This document shows positions 1 to 13,100 of a stretch of 64,000 bases of DNA, in pieces. Origin of the DNA: Paraspadella gotoi (lineage: Eukaryota > Chaetognatha); NCBI GenBank assembly GCA_051294375.1, contig CM119265.1:5138355-5202354 (forward strand), read 5' to 3'. Position numbers and translations under genes: made by a program. The notes below the pieces were generated by a model. The model worked only from the letters and a program-made list of their open reading frames with translations, was not told the DNA's origin and ran no database searches. The stretch's first letter is position 1. Every line of letters starts with the position of its first letter.

Positions 1-250
1 GGGACATTGGAGAGACGCGCGTTTTTACGCTGGCGAATTATGACATTTGGCGGAGCTCATGGTCGCGCATAACGGATGTGATATGAGAGGAAAAAAAAAA
101 AAGAAGAGAGGACATTAAAAAAGGGATGAAGAAAAGAGAAGAAAAGAAAAGATATGGGGTGGGGTAATCTGTTGTTTGGGTGGGGACTTGATATATAGGA
201 AGAGAAAACTTGCTTTTATAGGAGAGAAAAATAGAGATATACATGAGAAT

Positions 251-282
<32 letters not shown>

Positions 283-1512
283 GATTATGAAAATGTCGAA
301 TAGTCAACAATAACATTTAAAAAAAATCAGCGCTTTTCTCGTTCACATGTAAACGATCAAAGGTGAACGTGATAAGGAGAAAAAGGTGGTTTAATAACTC
401 TATATTTTAAAGTAGATTTAAATTTGGTTCTGAGGATATTTTTTTCTTGGACTAATGTTGAATTAAAGAAAAAAGAAAAAAAAAACAAGACAAGTTGTGC
501 TCAAAAGTAAGTTTGGTGAGTCAGAGAAACCGGAACTTTCTCTCGTTTCGATTTGAATCATTGAAAAAACATTCGAGGAAAGTCGGTCGGGAATTAACAT
601 TTAACTTTTTCTCATCAATTTCTTGCTTATTTTTTATTGCAATATTTACTAATTACTAAAAGTATAACTCATTAAAACATGAATTTAAATATAAGTCACA
701 AATTAATATAGTTTTAATAGTTTTCAGTGAACATTGCTATTCTGGGCTCAAGAAAATATAAATATTTTCGTAAAAATTGGCATTTTTATCGTAAAGCTCA
801 ACACTTAAAGTTTGGATTATTTTGTCAGAGGTTTTAGGAAAAAAAATGTGTCATTCGATAGTTTTTTTACTTCCTGTTTTAACTCAGTCCGGCTTTCTCT
901 TTCCTTACCTTTCGCTTTCGACAGCTATTTTTAGAAAATTGTTCCTCTTTCGCCGAGAGTGAGGTAATAATATTGGATCCTACTACGAAAGTGTATAAAA
1001 ACTCTGGATCAAAATCGAAATTTATTCTTCTCAAGTCTGAATCCGAAATATCAAAGAAACATTAAAATTGAAAACCATTTTTTTAAACTGATTATTTTCA
1101 TTTTCGTCGAACAGAGAAAATCGTGACGTTTCTGATTTTCCCCTCTTTTACATCCAGGAGAAATATTACTTTTTAAATTTTTAAAGTTTTTTAAAGTTGG
1201 TGTAGAAGATTCTTTTGATATTTGATATTTAATCATTGTTTTCCGACATTCCAAATTTTCTTTCCTATTCATTATCCTACGTTTACTACATAACAAGACA
1301 AAATCTCTCTTTGAAATTATCATTTGTACTCGAGTTACAGAGCTTGCCGTCTCAGAAATTCTAGACGGATGCTACTGTAGCTTAAAAATCCTGAGCTGAA
1401 AAAAGTCTCTGTATGAATCTTTATCTTTTCTTCTCACAGTAATCTTTTTTTACTGATTAATGCCATTAATAATGGACGTTTTGGCCTCCTAAAATTTTTT
1501 AACTATATATGT
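1..1512. other. AT-rich non-coding region upstream of the GrpB-like gene
   Basis: No open frame here looks like coding sequence; the ones present are short and AT-rich. A (GA)n tract lies at about 250-286. The last 100 bases before the gene are AT-rich (TATATATG just before the first ATG), and I see no convincing TATA-initiator pair. This stretch is not part of the direct repeat that begins in exon 1 of the next gene. Confidence 0.6.
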
Positions 1513-2793
1513 ATGAACACTTTTAGACCCGTCGATAGCCCCATTTCGCAAACGAATAATAATTTGAAAACATTCTCCTTGATCTCTCCGCCACCTCTCC
1601 GCCACTTCCAATCGCCCTTCATGATGTCCCCCACCTCAACCACCTCCGAAGTCCCTCCGCCCGACACTCTCTCCGCGGAAGAGCTCGTCCGAGTCTTCTC
1701 CGATCCAGTTCAACTCAAAAAGTACGAGTTCAGTCCGGAGCGAATGGCCTTTCACAAGCAGAGCCTCCAGAGCGTCTTCTTCATGGAGTTGCCCTTCGAC
1801 GACATCAAGCGCCTCGTCGAGAGAGAACGCGACGCCATCTTCCTGCATCTGGATCAAGTCGGGGCAGAGCGGCCGAAATTCGAGCATGTTGGCAGTACTT
1901 CGATTGAAGGTTCATTTTAAATAAATAAAATAAAATAAATAAATAAATAAATAGAAAATAAAAAATAAATAAATAAATTAATTAAATGAATTTAAATAAA
2001 TAAATAAACTTTCCAGGAATGCCCGGAACGATCAACCCGGACGGCCTCTTAATCCTGCCGAACTTCCCGCCGACCCTCCCCGTCGTCGAGGCGCTCTTGA
2101 AGGCCGGCTTCAAGTTCCGCACGGTGGCGCTCCACGCCGAGAACGACCTCTGGTTCTTCAAGACACTGAAGGAGGCGCCGTGTGAGGGGAAAATGATGGG
2201 CGTCCACGTCGTCGCTGAAGGAAACAGGATGGCGGAGATGTTGATGGTGACCAGGGACACTTGCAACAGGGACGAGGCCGCCTTCGAAGAGTACAGGGTG
2301 AGTGTTTTTGAATGTGTTTCAGGATGCGAGGACGTGATGTGAAGATGTGAGGATTTGGTTTGAAACTTGGCGTTGAGTTACGTTTTTAAAAGTTTGATGT
2401 TTTTTTTTTTCAGTAAAATATCGTACACCGATTATAGTTTTATTTAGGTTTTATGAGTAATTTTGACAATTAATCAATATTTTATTTAGTTTAAATTTGT
2501 CTGAATCTGCAAGTTGAAAGTAAAATCGAATGAATAATTTACCATTTTTTTATTATTTTCGGGTAAAGAAAGTCATGAAAGACATTAACAAAATTTGAGC
2601 TAAAGACAAAGATTCAAAACGATGACTCTTTCAATTGCAGGCGGCGAAGTTGGCGGCAGCGGCCTCGGGAGATATCATATCGTACAAGTTGAAAAAGGGA
2701 AAGAACAGTTTGTTCAAAAGGATCGGGAAACAAGTTGGGATGGACATGTCGAGAATTCGCGAAACCGAAGCCGCCGTGTTGAAAGAAGACTAA
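1513..2793 (+). CDS. GrpB-family (UPF0157) nucleotidyltransferase-fold protein, three exons
   Basis: Exons are 1513-1909, 2017-2297 and 2641-2793. The junctions are GT-AG (donors GTTCAT and GTGAGT, acceptors TTTCCAG and TTGCAG), and phases 1 and 0 join to one frame of 276 codons ending in TAA. The protein has the GrpB signature: HVGSTS at residues 125-130, then a Gly-Met-Pro-Gly turn and NPD at 139-141 where bacterial members have an IID-type acidic motif. The C-terminal part has FRTVALH, the VTRDTCNRDEAAFEEYR block (equivalent to the family's FRDyL...Y helix) and a Lys-rich tail. Bacterial GrpB proteins are about 170-180 residues; this one has an extra N-terminal ~85 residues. ATG 1513 is the first in frame; 1621 or 1624 would give ~240 residues and a more conserved start. 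GrpB is placed in the nucleotidyltransferase superfamily, but its reaction is unknown to me. AATAAA overlaps the stop. Family assignment is from motif memory, not a search. Confidence 0.8.
1910..2016 (+). other. Intron 1 of the GrpB-like gene, AAATA-type simple repeat
   Basis: A 107-base intron made almost entirely of AAATA/AAAT units. It starts GTTCAT and ends TTTCCAG. The same intron is recognisable in the second copy at 7825-7926. Intron 2 (2298-2640) is AT-rich with a T-run shortly after the donor. Confidence 0.75.
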
Positions 2794-4560
2794 TAAATAT
2801 TTTCGAAAGTTGATATCTTGCGTTCGTTAAAAATAATGTTGCCAATAATTTTACTATCATAGCAATTGAAGAAACCATCTCTCCCGATATTTGTACAATC
2901 ATGCTCTTATATATTAATTTTTTTTGGTCTGTTTTACGCTTAATTTTATGAAAGTAAAAAACTTTTTATCTTACGTCGATTTTTTTCAATAATAAGGCGA
3001 AAATAGGCGACACCACAGATTATCAACCTATCAAAAAATTAAAGCATTAAAGATATAAACTAAGTATGTACGAAAATAACTTTTTTTTATAAAAAAAACG
3101 ATAACAATTCAACCCTCTTGCCCCAACCCGCCCTCATGACATTTGGCCTCCCTAACCCAAAGGGCGAGTGAAATATGTGTCCGAGCGGCGGGAATCCCAG
3201 GACGCCCATCTCATGGCGACGGAGTCATTGCCAATGTCGTAGCCGCCGCTGCGTCAGTCGCCGCCGCCGCCGCCGCCGCCGCCAGGTCCCGATCCAATAT
3301 CCATCTCGACGGGATAGACGGTCGAGGAGTTTCTTCTTTCGTTTTCAATGGAAATCATCGTGAAAATTTGAAAGATTATACCATACTTATATTTTACTAC
3401 AAACAGTAAGGCGGAATCCATCGTTAATATTAAATTCGCATTTATTAAAAGCGCAATAAGCCCAGAAATAATTGTCTAATTCCCATTGAATAACAACAAC
3501 GACAACAACCAAACTACTTTGGTAAGTTATGGTCCGTCTCTTTGGCCATTGTCGCCTTGGCTCGCCTCTCCGGTCGCCTTTCCGCGTTTTGGTCGGGACT
3601 CGCCCCCCCCCCTCGTTCCATCGCCCAATCGCCCCACCGCCCCACTGCTCCACCGCCCCCTGGATAATCTCATTTTTTTAGGCGTCGGACTCCGACATCG
3701 ATTCGCGACACGGTCGGTTTAACTCACTTTCAACGAATTGGCCCTCTGAGGTAAGTTAAGCGTGGGCGGATGCATTTAATATAAAATGTGTTATTTCCTT
3801 ATTTTTTTCCAATTCGTCATAAATTAACTTGAGGCTGGAATGAAAAAAAAAACAAAAAAAACAAAAACGAAAAACAATCCGAACATGAAGTATGAAAAAG
3901 ATAAAAAAAATGTTGGAAAGATCAGATATAAAGAGCAGAACCTTCTCAGTGGAAACTGACATATGTCATCTCGAAATGAAGCGAAAGGAAAAGCAGATGG
4001 CGGAAGAGAATAGAGTTCATAATTCGAGCGGAGAAACGTCAAGAGATAAAGACTCCTCGAAGCGACGGGCGAAGTGCCACTTTCGATCTTCGACTAATGG
4101 TCACTCGATGGCGTCGAAATGGAGGATCTTTTGGGAGCAGACAGATTTAGGTCACTTGTTTTCTTCTGTGGGGGAGGGTTATTTTCGTCTTTGTTTTGGA
4201 ATATATGTACTCTTGTAATTACTCGTTTTATTACTTCACTAACTTACTTTCATACTCATACACTTGCTGTCATTTTAATCCTTTTCCTTACGCGCCTTCC
4301 AACTCAATAAGCGCCCGAAAAAATCATCTTTTTCGCGGGAGGAAACGCGTCTTATCCCTGGCGCGTACATCCCTTCTCGTGCACACACCTCGCACGCATT
4401 TTTCACAATTCTTCTCCGTCCCGTCAAACTCCAGGTTCGCCGGGTTTTTCCGCCGCCCGACGTCAAAAAGAAGAGAGAAAAATTTGGGCCGAAATGAAAT
4501 TAATGGAAAATAAACCGAAAGTCAGCAAATCACCCCATTCCAAATTCGACTCAGCGGGTT

Positions 4561-4603
<43 letters not shown>

Positions 4604-5370
4604 TCTCCTCTCTCTCTCTCTCTCTCTCTCTTCTCACTCTACACTAAAGCGAGAATCACAATAACGGCAGGTAGTAATATTCCCAACCTCCCCTCTCCTC
4701 CTCAGTACTCATTCTTTTTTCCCCCTTTTCCCTCTCATCTAATCCTCTCCAACATCCATCCCCGCCCCCACCGCCCCCACCGCCTCAACGCCTCACCGCC
4801 ACCCCCCGCTGGGAGAGGCGAGAAAACGCCAAATCCACAATTTCCGGTCTGGCAGCGAGAGACAAGAACTGATGGGCGCAACGAGGCCCGACGAGGCGTC
4901 TGTCTCCTTCTTTTTTCTCGCTTCTCCATCATCCAATCTTTTTCTTTTTTTTCGAGAGCCAACTTCGGGAAGACGCCATGGTACCATCCCGTTTCAAAGA
5001 TGCGAACCACCTTGGCACAACAGATGCAAACTACCTGGCTACAAAAGATAAAAACCAAAATTCAACCAAAGAAAGTCATAGCCTCATTAGCAAAGATAGC
5101 AGCGACGACAATCAACCACGAAAAAAGCGCACCCCTGCTTTTTTGAATACTGAGCGATAGTTAAGCGGCGCTCTGCCACCACAGTGATGATCTCGCATGT
5201 GATGGGCCAAACAAAACAGACGCTTCATTACTTAACACCGAAAACAAAGCACGGCCCAGCAACAGACGCATTAAAAACCAGGAGGCGACTATTTTAGACT
5301 TTTTCCGACTTGAGCGTAAAGGGTGTAAGAGAGAGAAGAGGTAAGTTTTCTTTCGTCTGCAGGTTTCTGC

Positions 5371-5447
<77 letters not shown>

Positions 5448-6676
5448 CATAAAAATCCAAAAGGCAGTTTGGGAGTGGGGGTGGCCACCAGTGGATGAAA
5501 ATCGGCTATCTAGAAAAAAATTTGGTTGACCAGGGAGATTTACTTGACAACTCGTCAAATGAAAACGAGAAAAAGAAGCGATACCAAGAATCAAGCAAGC
5601 CCCATAAACTTGGCATTTGCGAGTTAGAGATATCGTCTATATGGAAGAACAGATAATAATAAACAATATTTGAAAACTCTAGTCGTATCAAAATATACTA
5701 TAAATAAAAAGCAAACAGAAGAAAGCACCGGATATTCACGTTCAGTTTGAAGTGAAATCGTACAAGTCTTTCGCCGCTGACAACAAAGCCACAACATACA
5801 AGGTCTGGCTTCGAAGAAATTGTCTCCCGAGATCAAAGATCGAATATCACGACGGGAAAAAAAACTTGAAAAGTCGACCCCTGAACATCGAGGAAGGAAG
5901 GGAAAGTCCCCAAGGGGTCGCCAAAGGGTGCCCACTCCCTGGGGCTTCGGTGGGCGGGTAAAAGAGGCGGATTTGAAACTCGATCATAAAATCAGCGCCG
6001 CGTCTCAAATTCCTCGAGATCCGGGGTCAAAGGTCAGAGGGGTCGCACGTCCCGGATGTGAGAGGGGGCGTTTCAGGGGAGGACGAAGGGTGGTTGGGCG
6101 GCGATTGACGGGTGATTGAGGCAGGAAATGGCGCAGAGAATTTCAACGACTTCAAATCGGTCTCTTTTGCACGACGCGGGTCGAGGGAAATCACGAGTGG
6201 ACGTGGAGGGTGGTCTAATCTGGTAGGGGAGTGAGCGGGCGATTGGTGGGTTGTATCGAGTGGTGACCGAACAATTACCGCTGAGAATGGTGAGTTCGTG
6301 TTTCGGAGTGAGGAATTTTAGTGCAAGAAAAAAGGTAAAAAAAAAAAACGAAAATAAAAAAAGGGTGAAAATTAGAGGGGAAAAAAATCAAGGAAAGCGG
6401 AACCAGGATAAAACGATTGTCCTCGCGGTCCCTCGATGTGAGATAATTTGAGACAAGATGAAGACGACGAAGAAAATAGAGCCCTCCGATGTGAAGTAAT
6501 TTGAGACAAGATGAAGAACGACCAAGAAAATAGAGTTAAAGGGTCGCCTAATTCGAGGTCCCGATTGGGATTTTAGAAGAGAAAGAGGAGAAAGAGAGAG
6601 AGAGAGAGAGTGGAGAGAGTGAGAAGTGAGAGAGAGAGAAGGAGAGAAGAGAGAAGGAGAAGGAGAAGGACGAGAG
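2794..6676. other. Non-coding part of direct-repeat copy 1
   Basis: No gene recognised. It contains an alanine-codon-like (GCC)n block at 3240-3285, pyrimidine-rich tracts at 4563-4633 and 5374-5448, and purine-rich low-complexity DNA towards 6676. Two small open frames (3143-3409 and 4978-5160) are not preserved across the indels separating the copies, so I do not call them genes. A ~60-base near-tandem duplication (about 6433-6535) includes the words TTTGAGACAAGATGAAG and GAAAATAGAG twice. Confidence 0.5.
5928..5935. other. Empty insertion site GTGCCCAC of the composite transposon
   Basis: In copy 1 the sequence runs uninterrupted through GTGCCCAC into TCCCTGGGG. In copy 2 the same octamer lies on both sides of a 4.17 kb insertion (11731-11738 and 15910-15918, the right one with a one-base indel). 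This is a direct view of the pre-insertion state. Confidence 0.8.
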
Positions 6677-7687
6677 NNNNNNNNNNNNNNNNNNNNNNNN
6701 NAGAGAGAGAGAGAGAGAGTGATCTGTGTAAAAGAGAACGGTCACGAATGTCTGCCTTTGTGAGATATATCTGCACTTAAAAACAAGCATAAAAGAAAAT
6801 TGCTTCAGGTTCGATTTTTGAAATTTCATTCTTCGGTTTAAAAAGGGGAAAATAAATCACGAGAAACAATGTCGACGTGAATTTTATAGACGAAATGCAA
6901 TTCTCTTTTATTCCTGTTTGAATACAAAAAAATTCAAATCTTTTTTTCTTCTTTAGTTTCTACCGCACGAAATTCGTGAGAAGCACATGTGAACGAAAAC
7001 AAACTGAAAAAAGTGAAATTCAAACGTAAGGCGTCGTGAAAAAACTCTCTCTCTCTNNNNNNNNNNCTCTCTCCTTTCCAAACTTCAATCTTTCCTCTCT
7101 CTCTCTCTATCGCTCTCTCCCTCGTTCTCGCTCTTTTCTTCTGGGCGAATAAACTCGGAACGAGGTTTTCCGTTCGAAGGCGAAAAACGAAAATTTCAAA
7201 TTCGGGTCACGTTTCTCTTCCCGAGCACCCGAAATTTTCCGGCCCACCGCCGACGCCGGCATCCCCCTCTTCCCCGGGGGGAGGGTGGGGAGGGGGTTTG
7301 GGTGGTTTATTTTTGGCTGAAAGTGGTTTCCGGGAAGGTGGGTTCGGAAGTTGGAAGAGTCAGAGGGGAGGGAGAAGAAAGGAAAAAGTTTCCTTCCGTC
7401 GCATAAAGTCGGAAGAAAATGGCGACGGCGAAGCGTGAAGCGTCTTTTCGGGCGTGAGACGGCGGGATGGCGCGGCTCCGCAGGGTTGGCGGGATAGCGA
7501 AGCGCTGTTGGTTGGCAGGATGACGCGGCGCTGCAGGTTGGAGGGATGACACGAAGCTGCAGATTGGCGGGACGGCGGGACGCTGAGTGCTGTTGGAATT
7601 GTGAAAACATCGTTTAAAGTTAGTGAGATGGTGCCGCAATCAAAGACGTCAGAATTCGCGGAGGTTGCTGACTTGCTNNNNNNNNNN
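6677..7687. other. Gap-containing purine-rich stretch of copy 1
   Basis: Runs of N lie at 6677-6701 (25), 7057-7066 (10) and 7678-7687 (10), all beside or within (GA)n/(CT)n tracts. The 167-codon minus-strand frame at 7107-7610 is arginine/proline-rich and is broken by indels in copy 2 (around 16789-17154), so I do not treat it as a gene. Confidence 0.5.
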
Positions 7688-7790
7688 ATGTGTGCAAGGG
7701 CGATGGGTATAGTCAAATTAAAAACTTCAATGCTGTCATGATTCAAAGAGCCGGAAGTCAATATATTGTCTCAAGAAGACAAAACCGCAG

Positions 7791-8694
7791 AAATTCGAGC
7801 ATGTTGGCAGTACTTCGATTGAAGGTCATTAAATAAATAAAATAAAATAAATAATAAATAAATAGAAATAAAAAATAAATAAATAAATTAATAAATGAAT
7901 TTAAATAAATAAATTAAACTTTCCAGGAATGCCCGGAACGATCAACCCGGACGGCTCTAATCCTGCCGAACTTCCGCCGACCCTCCCCGTCGTCGAGGCG
8001 CTTGAAGGCCGCTTCAAGTTCCGCACGGTGGCGCTCCACGCCGAGAACGACCTCTGGTTCTTCAAGACACTGAAGGAGGCGCCGCTGTAGGGGAAAATGA
8101 TGGGCGTCCACGTCGTCGCTGAAGGAAACAGGATGGCGGAGATGTTGATGGTGACAGGGACACTTGCAACAGGGACGAGGCGCCTCGAAGAGTACAGGGT
8201 GAGTGTTTTGGAATGTGTTTCAGGATGCGAGGACGTGATGTGAAGATGAGGGATTGGTTTGAAACTTGGCGTTGAGCTACCGTTTTTAAAAGTTTTGATG
8301 TTTTTTTTTCAGTAAAATATCGTACACCGATTATAGTTTTATTTAGGGTTTATGAGTAATTTTGACAATTAATCAATATTTTATTTAGTTTAATATTTGT
8401 CTGAATCCTGCAAGTTGAAATAAAATCGAATGAATAATTTACCATTTTTTTATTTTTTCGGGTAAATGAAAGTCCATGAAGACATTAACAAAATTTGAGC
8501 TAAAGACCAAAGATCAAAACGATGACTCTTTCAATTGCAGGCGGCGAAGTTGGCGGCAGGCGGCCTCGGGAGATATCATATCGTACAAGTTGAAAAAGGG
8601 AAAGAACAGTTTGTTCAAAAAGGATCGGGAACAAGTTGGGATGGACATGTCGAGAATTCGCGAAACCGAAGCCGCCGTGTTGAAAGAAGAATAA
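7791..8694 (+). pseudogene. Truncated, frame-broken copy of the GrpB-like gene
   Basis: Only the last 34 bases of exon 1 (7791-7824) are present, preceded by unrelated DNA. Exon 2 is 7927-8198 (272 bases instead of 281) and exon 3 is 8541-8694. Splice sites are kept (GTGAGT after 8198, TTGCAG before 8541), but scattered one-base losses destroy the frame and create an early TAG near 8088. Either it is a recent broken duplicate, or it is the same gene from an uncorrected second haplotype. I favour the second explanation because the differences look like read error and are equally dense in introns and exons. Confidence 0.75.
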
Positions 8695-10393
8695 TAAATA
8701 TTTTTTCGAAAGTTGATATCTTGCGTTCGTTAAAAATAATGTTGCCAATAATTTTACTATCATAGCAATTGAAGAAACCATCTCTCCCGATATTTGTACA
8801 ATCATGCTCTTATATTTAATTTTTTTTGTCTGTTTTACGCTTTTAATTTTATGAAAGTAAAAAACTTTTTATCTTACGTCGATTTTTTTCAATAATAAGG
8901 CGAAAATAGGCGACACCACAGATTATCACCTATCAAAAATTAAAGCATTAAAGATATAAACTAAGTATGTACGAAATAACTTTTTTTATAAAAAAACGAT
9001 AACAATTCAACCCCCTTGCCCCAACCCGCCCTCATGACATTTGGCCTCCTAACCCAAAGGGCGAGTGAAATATGTGTCCGAGCGGCGGGAATCCCAGGAC
9101 GCCCATCTATGCGACGGAGTCATTGCCAATGTCGTAGCCGCCGCTGCGTCAGTCGCCGCCGCGCCGCCGCCGCCGCCAGGTCCCGATCCAAAATCCATCT
9201 CGACGGGATAGACGGTTCGAGGAGTTTCTTCTTTCGTTTCAATGGAAATCATCGTGGAAAATTTGAAAAATTATACCATACTATATTTTACTACAAACAG
9301 TAAGGCGGAATCCATCGTTAATATTAAATTCGCATTATTAAAAGCGCAATAAGCCCAGAAATAATTGTCTAATTCCATTGAATAACAACAACGACAACAA
9401 CCAAACTAACTTTGGTAAGTGATGGTCCGTCTCTTTGGCCATTGTCGCATTGGGCTCGCCTCTCCGGTCGCCTTTCCGCGTTTTTTGGTCGGACTCGCCC
9501 CCCCCTCGTTCCATCGCCCAATCGCCCACCGCCCCACTGCTCCACCGCCCCCTGGATAATCTCATTTTTTTTAGGCGTCGGACTCCGACATCGATTCGCG
9601 ACTCGGTCGTTTAACTCACTTTCAACCGAAATTGGCCCTCTGAGGTAGTTAAGCGTGGCGGATGCATTTAATATAGAATGTGTTATTTCCTTATTTTTTT
9701 TCCAATTCGTCATAAATTAACTTGAGCTGGAATGAAAAAAAAAACAAAAAAAAAAACGAAAAAACATCCGAACATGAAGTATGAAAAAGAGAAAAAAAAT
9801 GTTGGAAAGATCAGATATAAAGAGCAGAACCTTCTCAGTGGAAACTGACATATGTCATCCGAAATGAAGCGAAAGGAAAAGCAGAGGCGGAGGAGAATAG
9901 AGTTCATAATTCGAGCGGAGAAACGTCAAGAGATAAAGACTCCTCGAAGCGAACGGGCGAAGTGCCACTTTCGATCTTCGACTAATGGTCAATCGATGGC
10001 GTCGAAATGGAGGATCTTTTGGGACAGACAGATTTAGGTCACTTGTTTTTTATTCTGTGGGGGAGGGTTATTTTCGTCTTTTTTTTGGAATATATGTACT
10101 CTTGTAATTACTCGTTTTATTACTTCACCTAACTTACTTTCATACTCCATACACTTGCTGTCATTTTAATCGCGGAGGAAACGCGTCTTATCCTGGCGCG
10201 TACATCCCTTCTCGTGCACACACCTCGCACGCATTTTTTCACAATTCTTCTCCGTCCCGTCAAACTCCAGGTTCGCCGGGTTTTTCCGCCGCCCGACGTC
10301 AAAAGAAGAGAGAAAAATTTGGGCCGAAATGAAATTAATGGAAAATAAACCGAAAGTCAGCAAATCACCCCATTCAAATTCGACTCAGCGGGT

Positions 10394-10438
<45 letters not shown>

Positions 10439-11182
10439 TCTCCTCTCCTCTCATCTCTCTCTCTCTCTTTCACTCACACTAAAGCCGAGAATCACATACG
10501 GCAGGTAGTAATACTTCCCAACCCCCCTCTCCTCCTCAGTACTCATTCTTTTTCCCCCTTTTGTCCCTCTCATCTAATCCTCTCCAACATCCATCCCCGC
10601 CCCCACCGCCCCCACCGCCTCACGCCCCACCGCCACCCCCCGCTGGAGAGGCCGAGAAACGCCAAATCCACAATTCCGGTCCTGGCAGCGAAGACAAGAA
10701 CTGATGGGCGCAACGAGGCCCGACGAGGCGTACTGTCTCTTCTTTTTTCTCGCTTCTCCATCATCAATCTTTTTCTTTTTTTTCGAGAGCCACTTCGGGA
10801 AGACGCCATGGTATCATCCGTTTCAAAGATGCGAACCACCTTGGCACAACAGATGCAATACCTGGCACAAAAGATAAAAAACCAAAATCAACCAAAGAAA
10901 GTCATAGCCTCATTAGCAAAGATAGCAGCGACGACAATCAACCACGAAAAAAGCGCACCCCTGCTTTTTTGATACTGAGCGATAGTAAAGCGGCGCTCTG
11001 CCACCAAGTGATGAATGTGATTGGCCACAAAACAGACGCTTCATACTTAACACCGAAAAAAAAGCACGGCCAAGCAACAGACGCATTAAAAACGGGAGGC
11101 GACTATTTTAGACTTTTTCCGACTTGAGCGTAAAGGTGTAAGAGAGAGAAGAGGTAGTTTTCTTTCGTCTGCAGGTTTCTGC

Positions 11183-11224
<42 letters not shown>

Positions 11225-11225
11225 G

Positions 11226-11261
<36 letters not shown>

Positions 11262-11730
11262 CATAAAAATCCAGAAGGCAGTTTGGGAGTGGGGGTGGCC
11301 ACCAGAGGATGAAAATCGCTATCTAGAAAAAAATTTGGTTGACCAGGGAGATTTACTTGACAACTCTCAAATGAAAACGAGAAAAAGAAGCGATACCAAA
11401 ATCAAGCAAGCCCATAAACTTGGCATTTCGCGAGTTAAGATACGTCTATATGGAAGATAATAATAACAATATTTGAAAACTCTAGTCGTATCAAAAATAT
11501 ACTATAAATAAAAAGCAAAACAGAAGAAAGCACCAGATATCACGTTCAGTTTGAAGTGAAATCGTACAAGTCTTCGCCGCGGACAACAAGCCACAACATA
11601 CAAGGTCTGGCTTCGAAGAAATTGTCTCCCGAGATCAAAGATCGAATATCACGACGGGAAAAAAAACTTGAAAAGTCGGACCCTGAAACATCGAGGAAGG
11701 AAGGAAAGTCCCAAGGGGTCGCCATAAGGG
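8695..11730. other. Non-coding part of direct-repeat copy 2
   Basis: Counterpart of 2794-5927, with the same (GCC)n block (~9137-9180), CT tracts (10396-10470 and 11184-11263) and small open frames, the latter altered by indels. No gene recognised. Confidence 0.5.
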
Positions 11731-11738
11731 GTGCCCAC
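11731..11738. other. Target-site duplication (left), GTGCCCAC
   Basis: An 8-base direct repeat at the left edge of the composite insertion. The right partner is 15910-15918 (GTGCCGCAC, one extra base). The empty site is at 5928-5935. Confidence 0.75.
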
Positions 11739-12210
11739 TAAGCGTAGTAAAATTTCTAAATTTAACTTTAATTAAAATTCTAAAAGTGAGGAATGAACAA
11801 CATATACTAATAAACATTTATGTAATAAAAAAATAAATAATTTTACAATTTACGCAGTAGCCATATTTATACTAGTACTAGTCCAATAAATATTAAAATT
11901 TCATAACAGTTTTTTCTAAAATTTTTTTGCAGATTTGGATTCGTCATAAAAAGTGATAAAAAGAAATATAACTCTTTTGAAAAAATTCCTTCATTAAGTG
12001 GGTCAAAAATTAGAAAACAGCTATATTTTAAGCTGAAATTAACTTTTTATATATTAAATGTAGTTTTTTAAATTTTTTTAACCCACTTAATGAAAGAATT
12101 TTTAAAAATGATTTATATTTTCTTTTATCAACTTTTGACGAGGAATTCAATCTGCAATCAAAATTAGAAAAGCATATTTTGAATTTTCGATTTTATAAGG
12201 ATAGTACTTA

Positions 12211-12346
12211 GAGAAAACAAAGTTTGTTTGTTTGTAAACAACGATTTTTTATTCACAATTGGGACATGTTTTCGGCTCTTGCCTTTAAGCCTTCATCAGC
12301 GTTTGTTTCATTAACAGGTTTTCTCTCTAACATTAGTTTGAGGGAG

Positions 12347-12388
<42 letters not shown>

Positions 12389-13100
12389 AGAGAAAAATAT
12401 AAAGCTTCCAACACAGAGTGAAAAGACAGTGGTCAGATTGAGGACAGGTGAAGGTAAGGGGAGAGAAGAAGAGGAAAGTGGTTGAAAAATGAATGGTGAA
12501 ATATTGAGAGAGACAGAGGGAGAGAAAATAGTTACATTTTTGTAATGTATAACAAATAAATAAATAATAACAGATTTAAGGATTAAATAACAAATTTAAG
12601 GATTAAACTAACATATTTAACTATTTAAGATTGAAATATAGTGGAAAGGAAGATATGTGGTTAGGGATTAGCTAAGTTCCAGAGGAAGAGAAAATAGAGA
12701 GAGAAAGAGCTCAAAATGAGCTGGCCCCACCTCCCGGCCTGCGCAAAAAGCAGGACGTTGACAGATGCTGATCGGGTCATTGACTTGTCATAGGTTGAGA
12801 GGATATTGTTATGGAACGAGATTGTCCAGGATCTGGTAGCGAGCCGCCTGGAAAGATGCCCAATGCCACTACTAATATCTCTCTGTCCTGGTAAGCCTGC
12901 CGAAAGCCCTCCTCTCGCCTGACGACGAGGCGGGTAGATGCCTGTTCTGGTCTGCTTTGGTGCAGGAGATACAGACTCCTATTCCTCCTCCTGCGCCGTC
13001 GTTTTGGGGCGACGCCCAGTGTGAGAAGAGTCACACCGAGTTGCTGTAGGCTCGGGAGAGTATCGTTGCGTCCATTGCCTGCTGGGAGGCTCCGCCTGCC
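12211..13100 (+). repeat. Left inverted arm of the Penelope-like element
   Basis: Reverse complement of 14758-15722, from TTTGTTTGTTTGTAAACAAC at the outer end to GCGTCCATTGCCTGC at the inner end. It holds the (GA)n tract at ~12350-12395. Open frames on either strand in this arm (for example 12777-13034) are not family-like proteins. Confidence 0.75.
12261..12300 (-). ncRNA. Hammerhead-ribozyme-like motif, Penelope left arm
   Basis: On the minus strand the core reads CTGATGA, then a stem II of GGCT pairing with AGCC around a short loop, then GAAA and CATGTC. ACATGT after GAAA can form the very short, self-complementary stem III known from hammerheads of Penelope-like elements. One extra A after GAAA and weak stem I pairing may be sequence error or decay. 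Confidence 0.6.

Larger units (their letters stand above)
1876..7788 (+). repeat. Direct repeat, copy 1 (~5.9 kb; no transposon insertion)
   Basis: From near the end of GrpB exon 1 the sequence recurs at 7791-17675 in the same order and orientation, apart from one insertion in copy 2. Matching landmarks are the GrpB exons (2017 and 7927), the GCC-rich block (3240 and 9137), the CT tracts (4563 and 10396; 5374 and 11184) and the block ending ACAAAACCGC (7788 and 17675). Differences are mostly single-base losses in homopolymers and short runs. Copy 1 keeps the GrpB reading frame and copy 2 does not. The join 7788/7791 fuses the end of the unit to mid-exon 1. This pattern fits two haplotypes placed end to end better than an old tandem duplication. 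Confidence 0.85.

Noticed and set aside
3143-3409. Ala-rich frame over the (GCC)n block, present in both direct-repeat copies
   Set aside because: Frame differs between copies because of indels, and the Ala run is repeat-driven; no flanking exon consensus tied to it.
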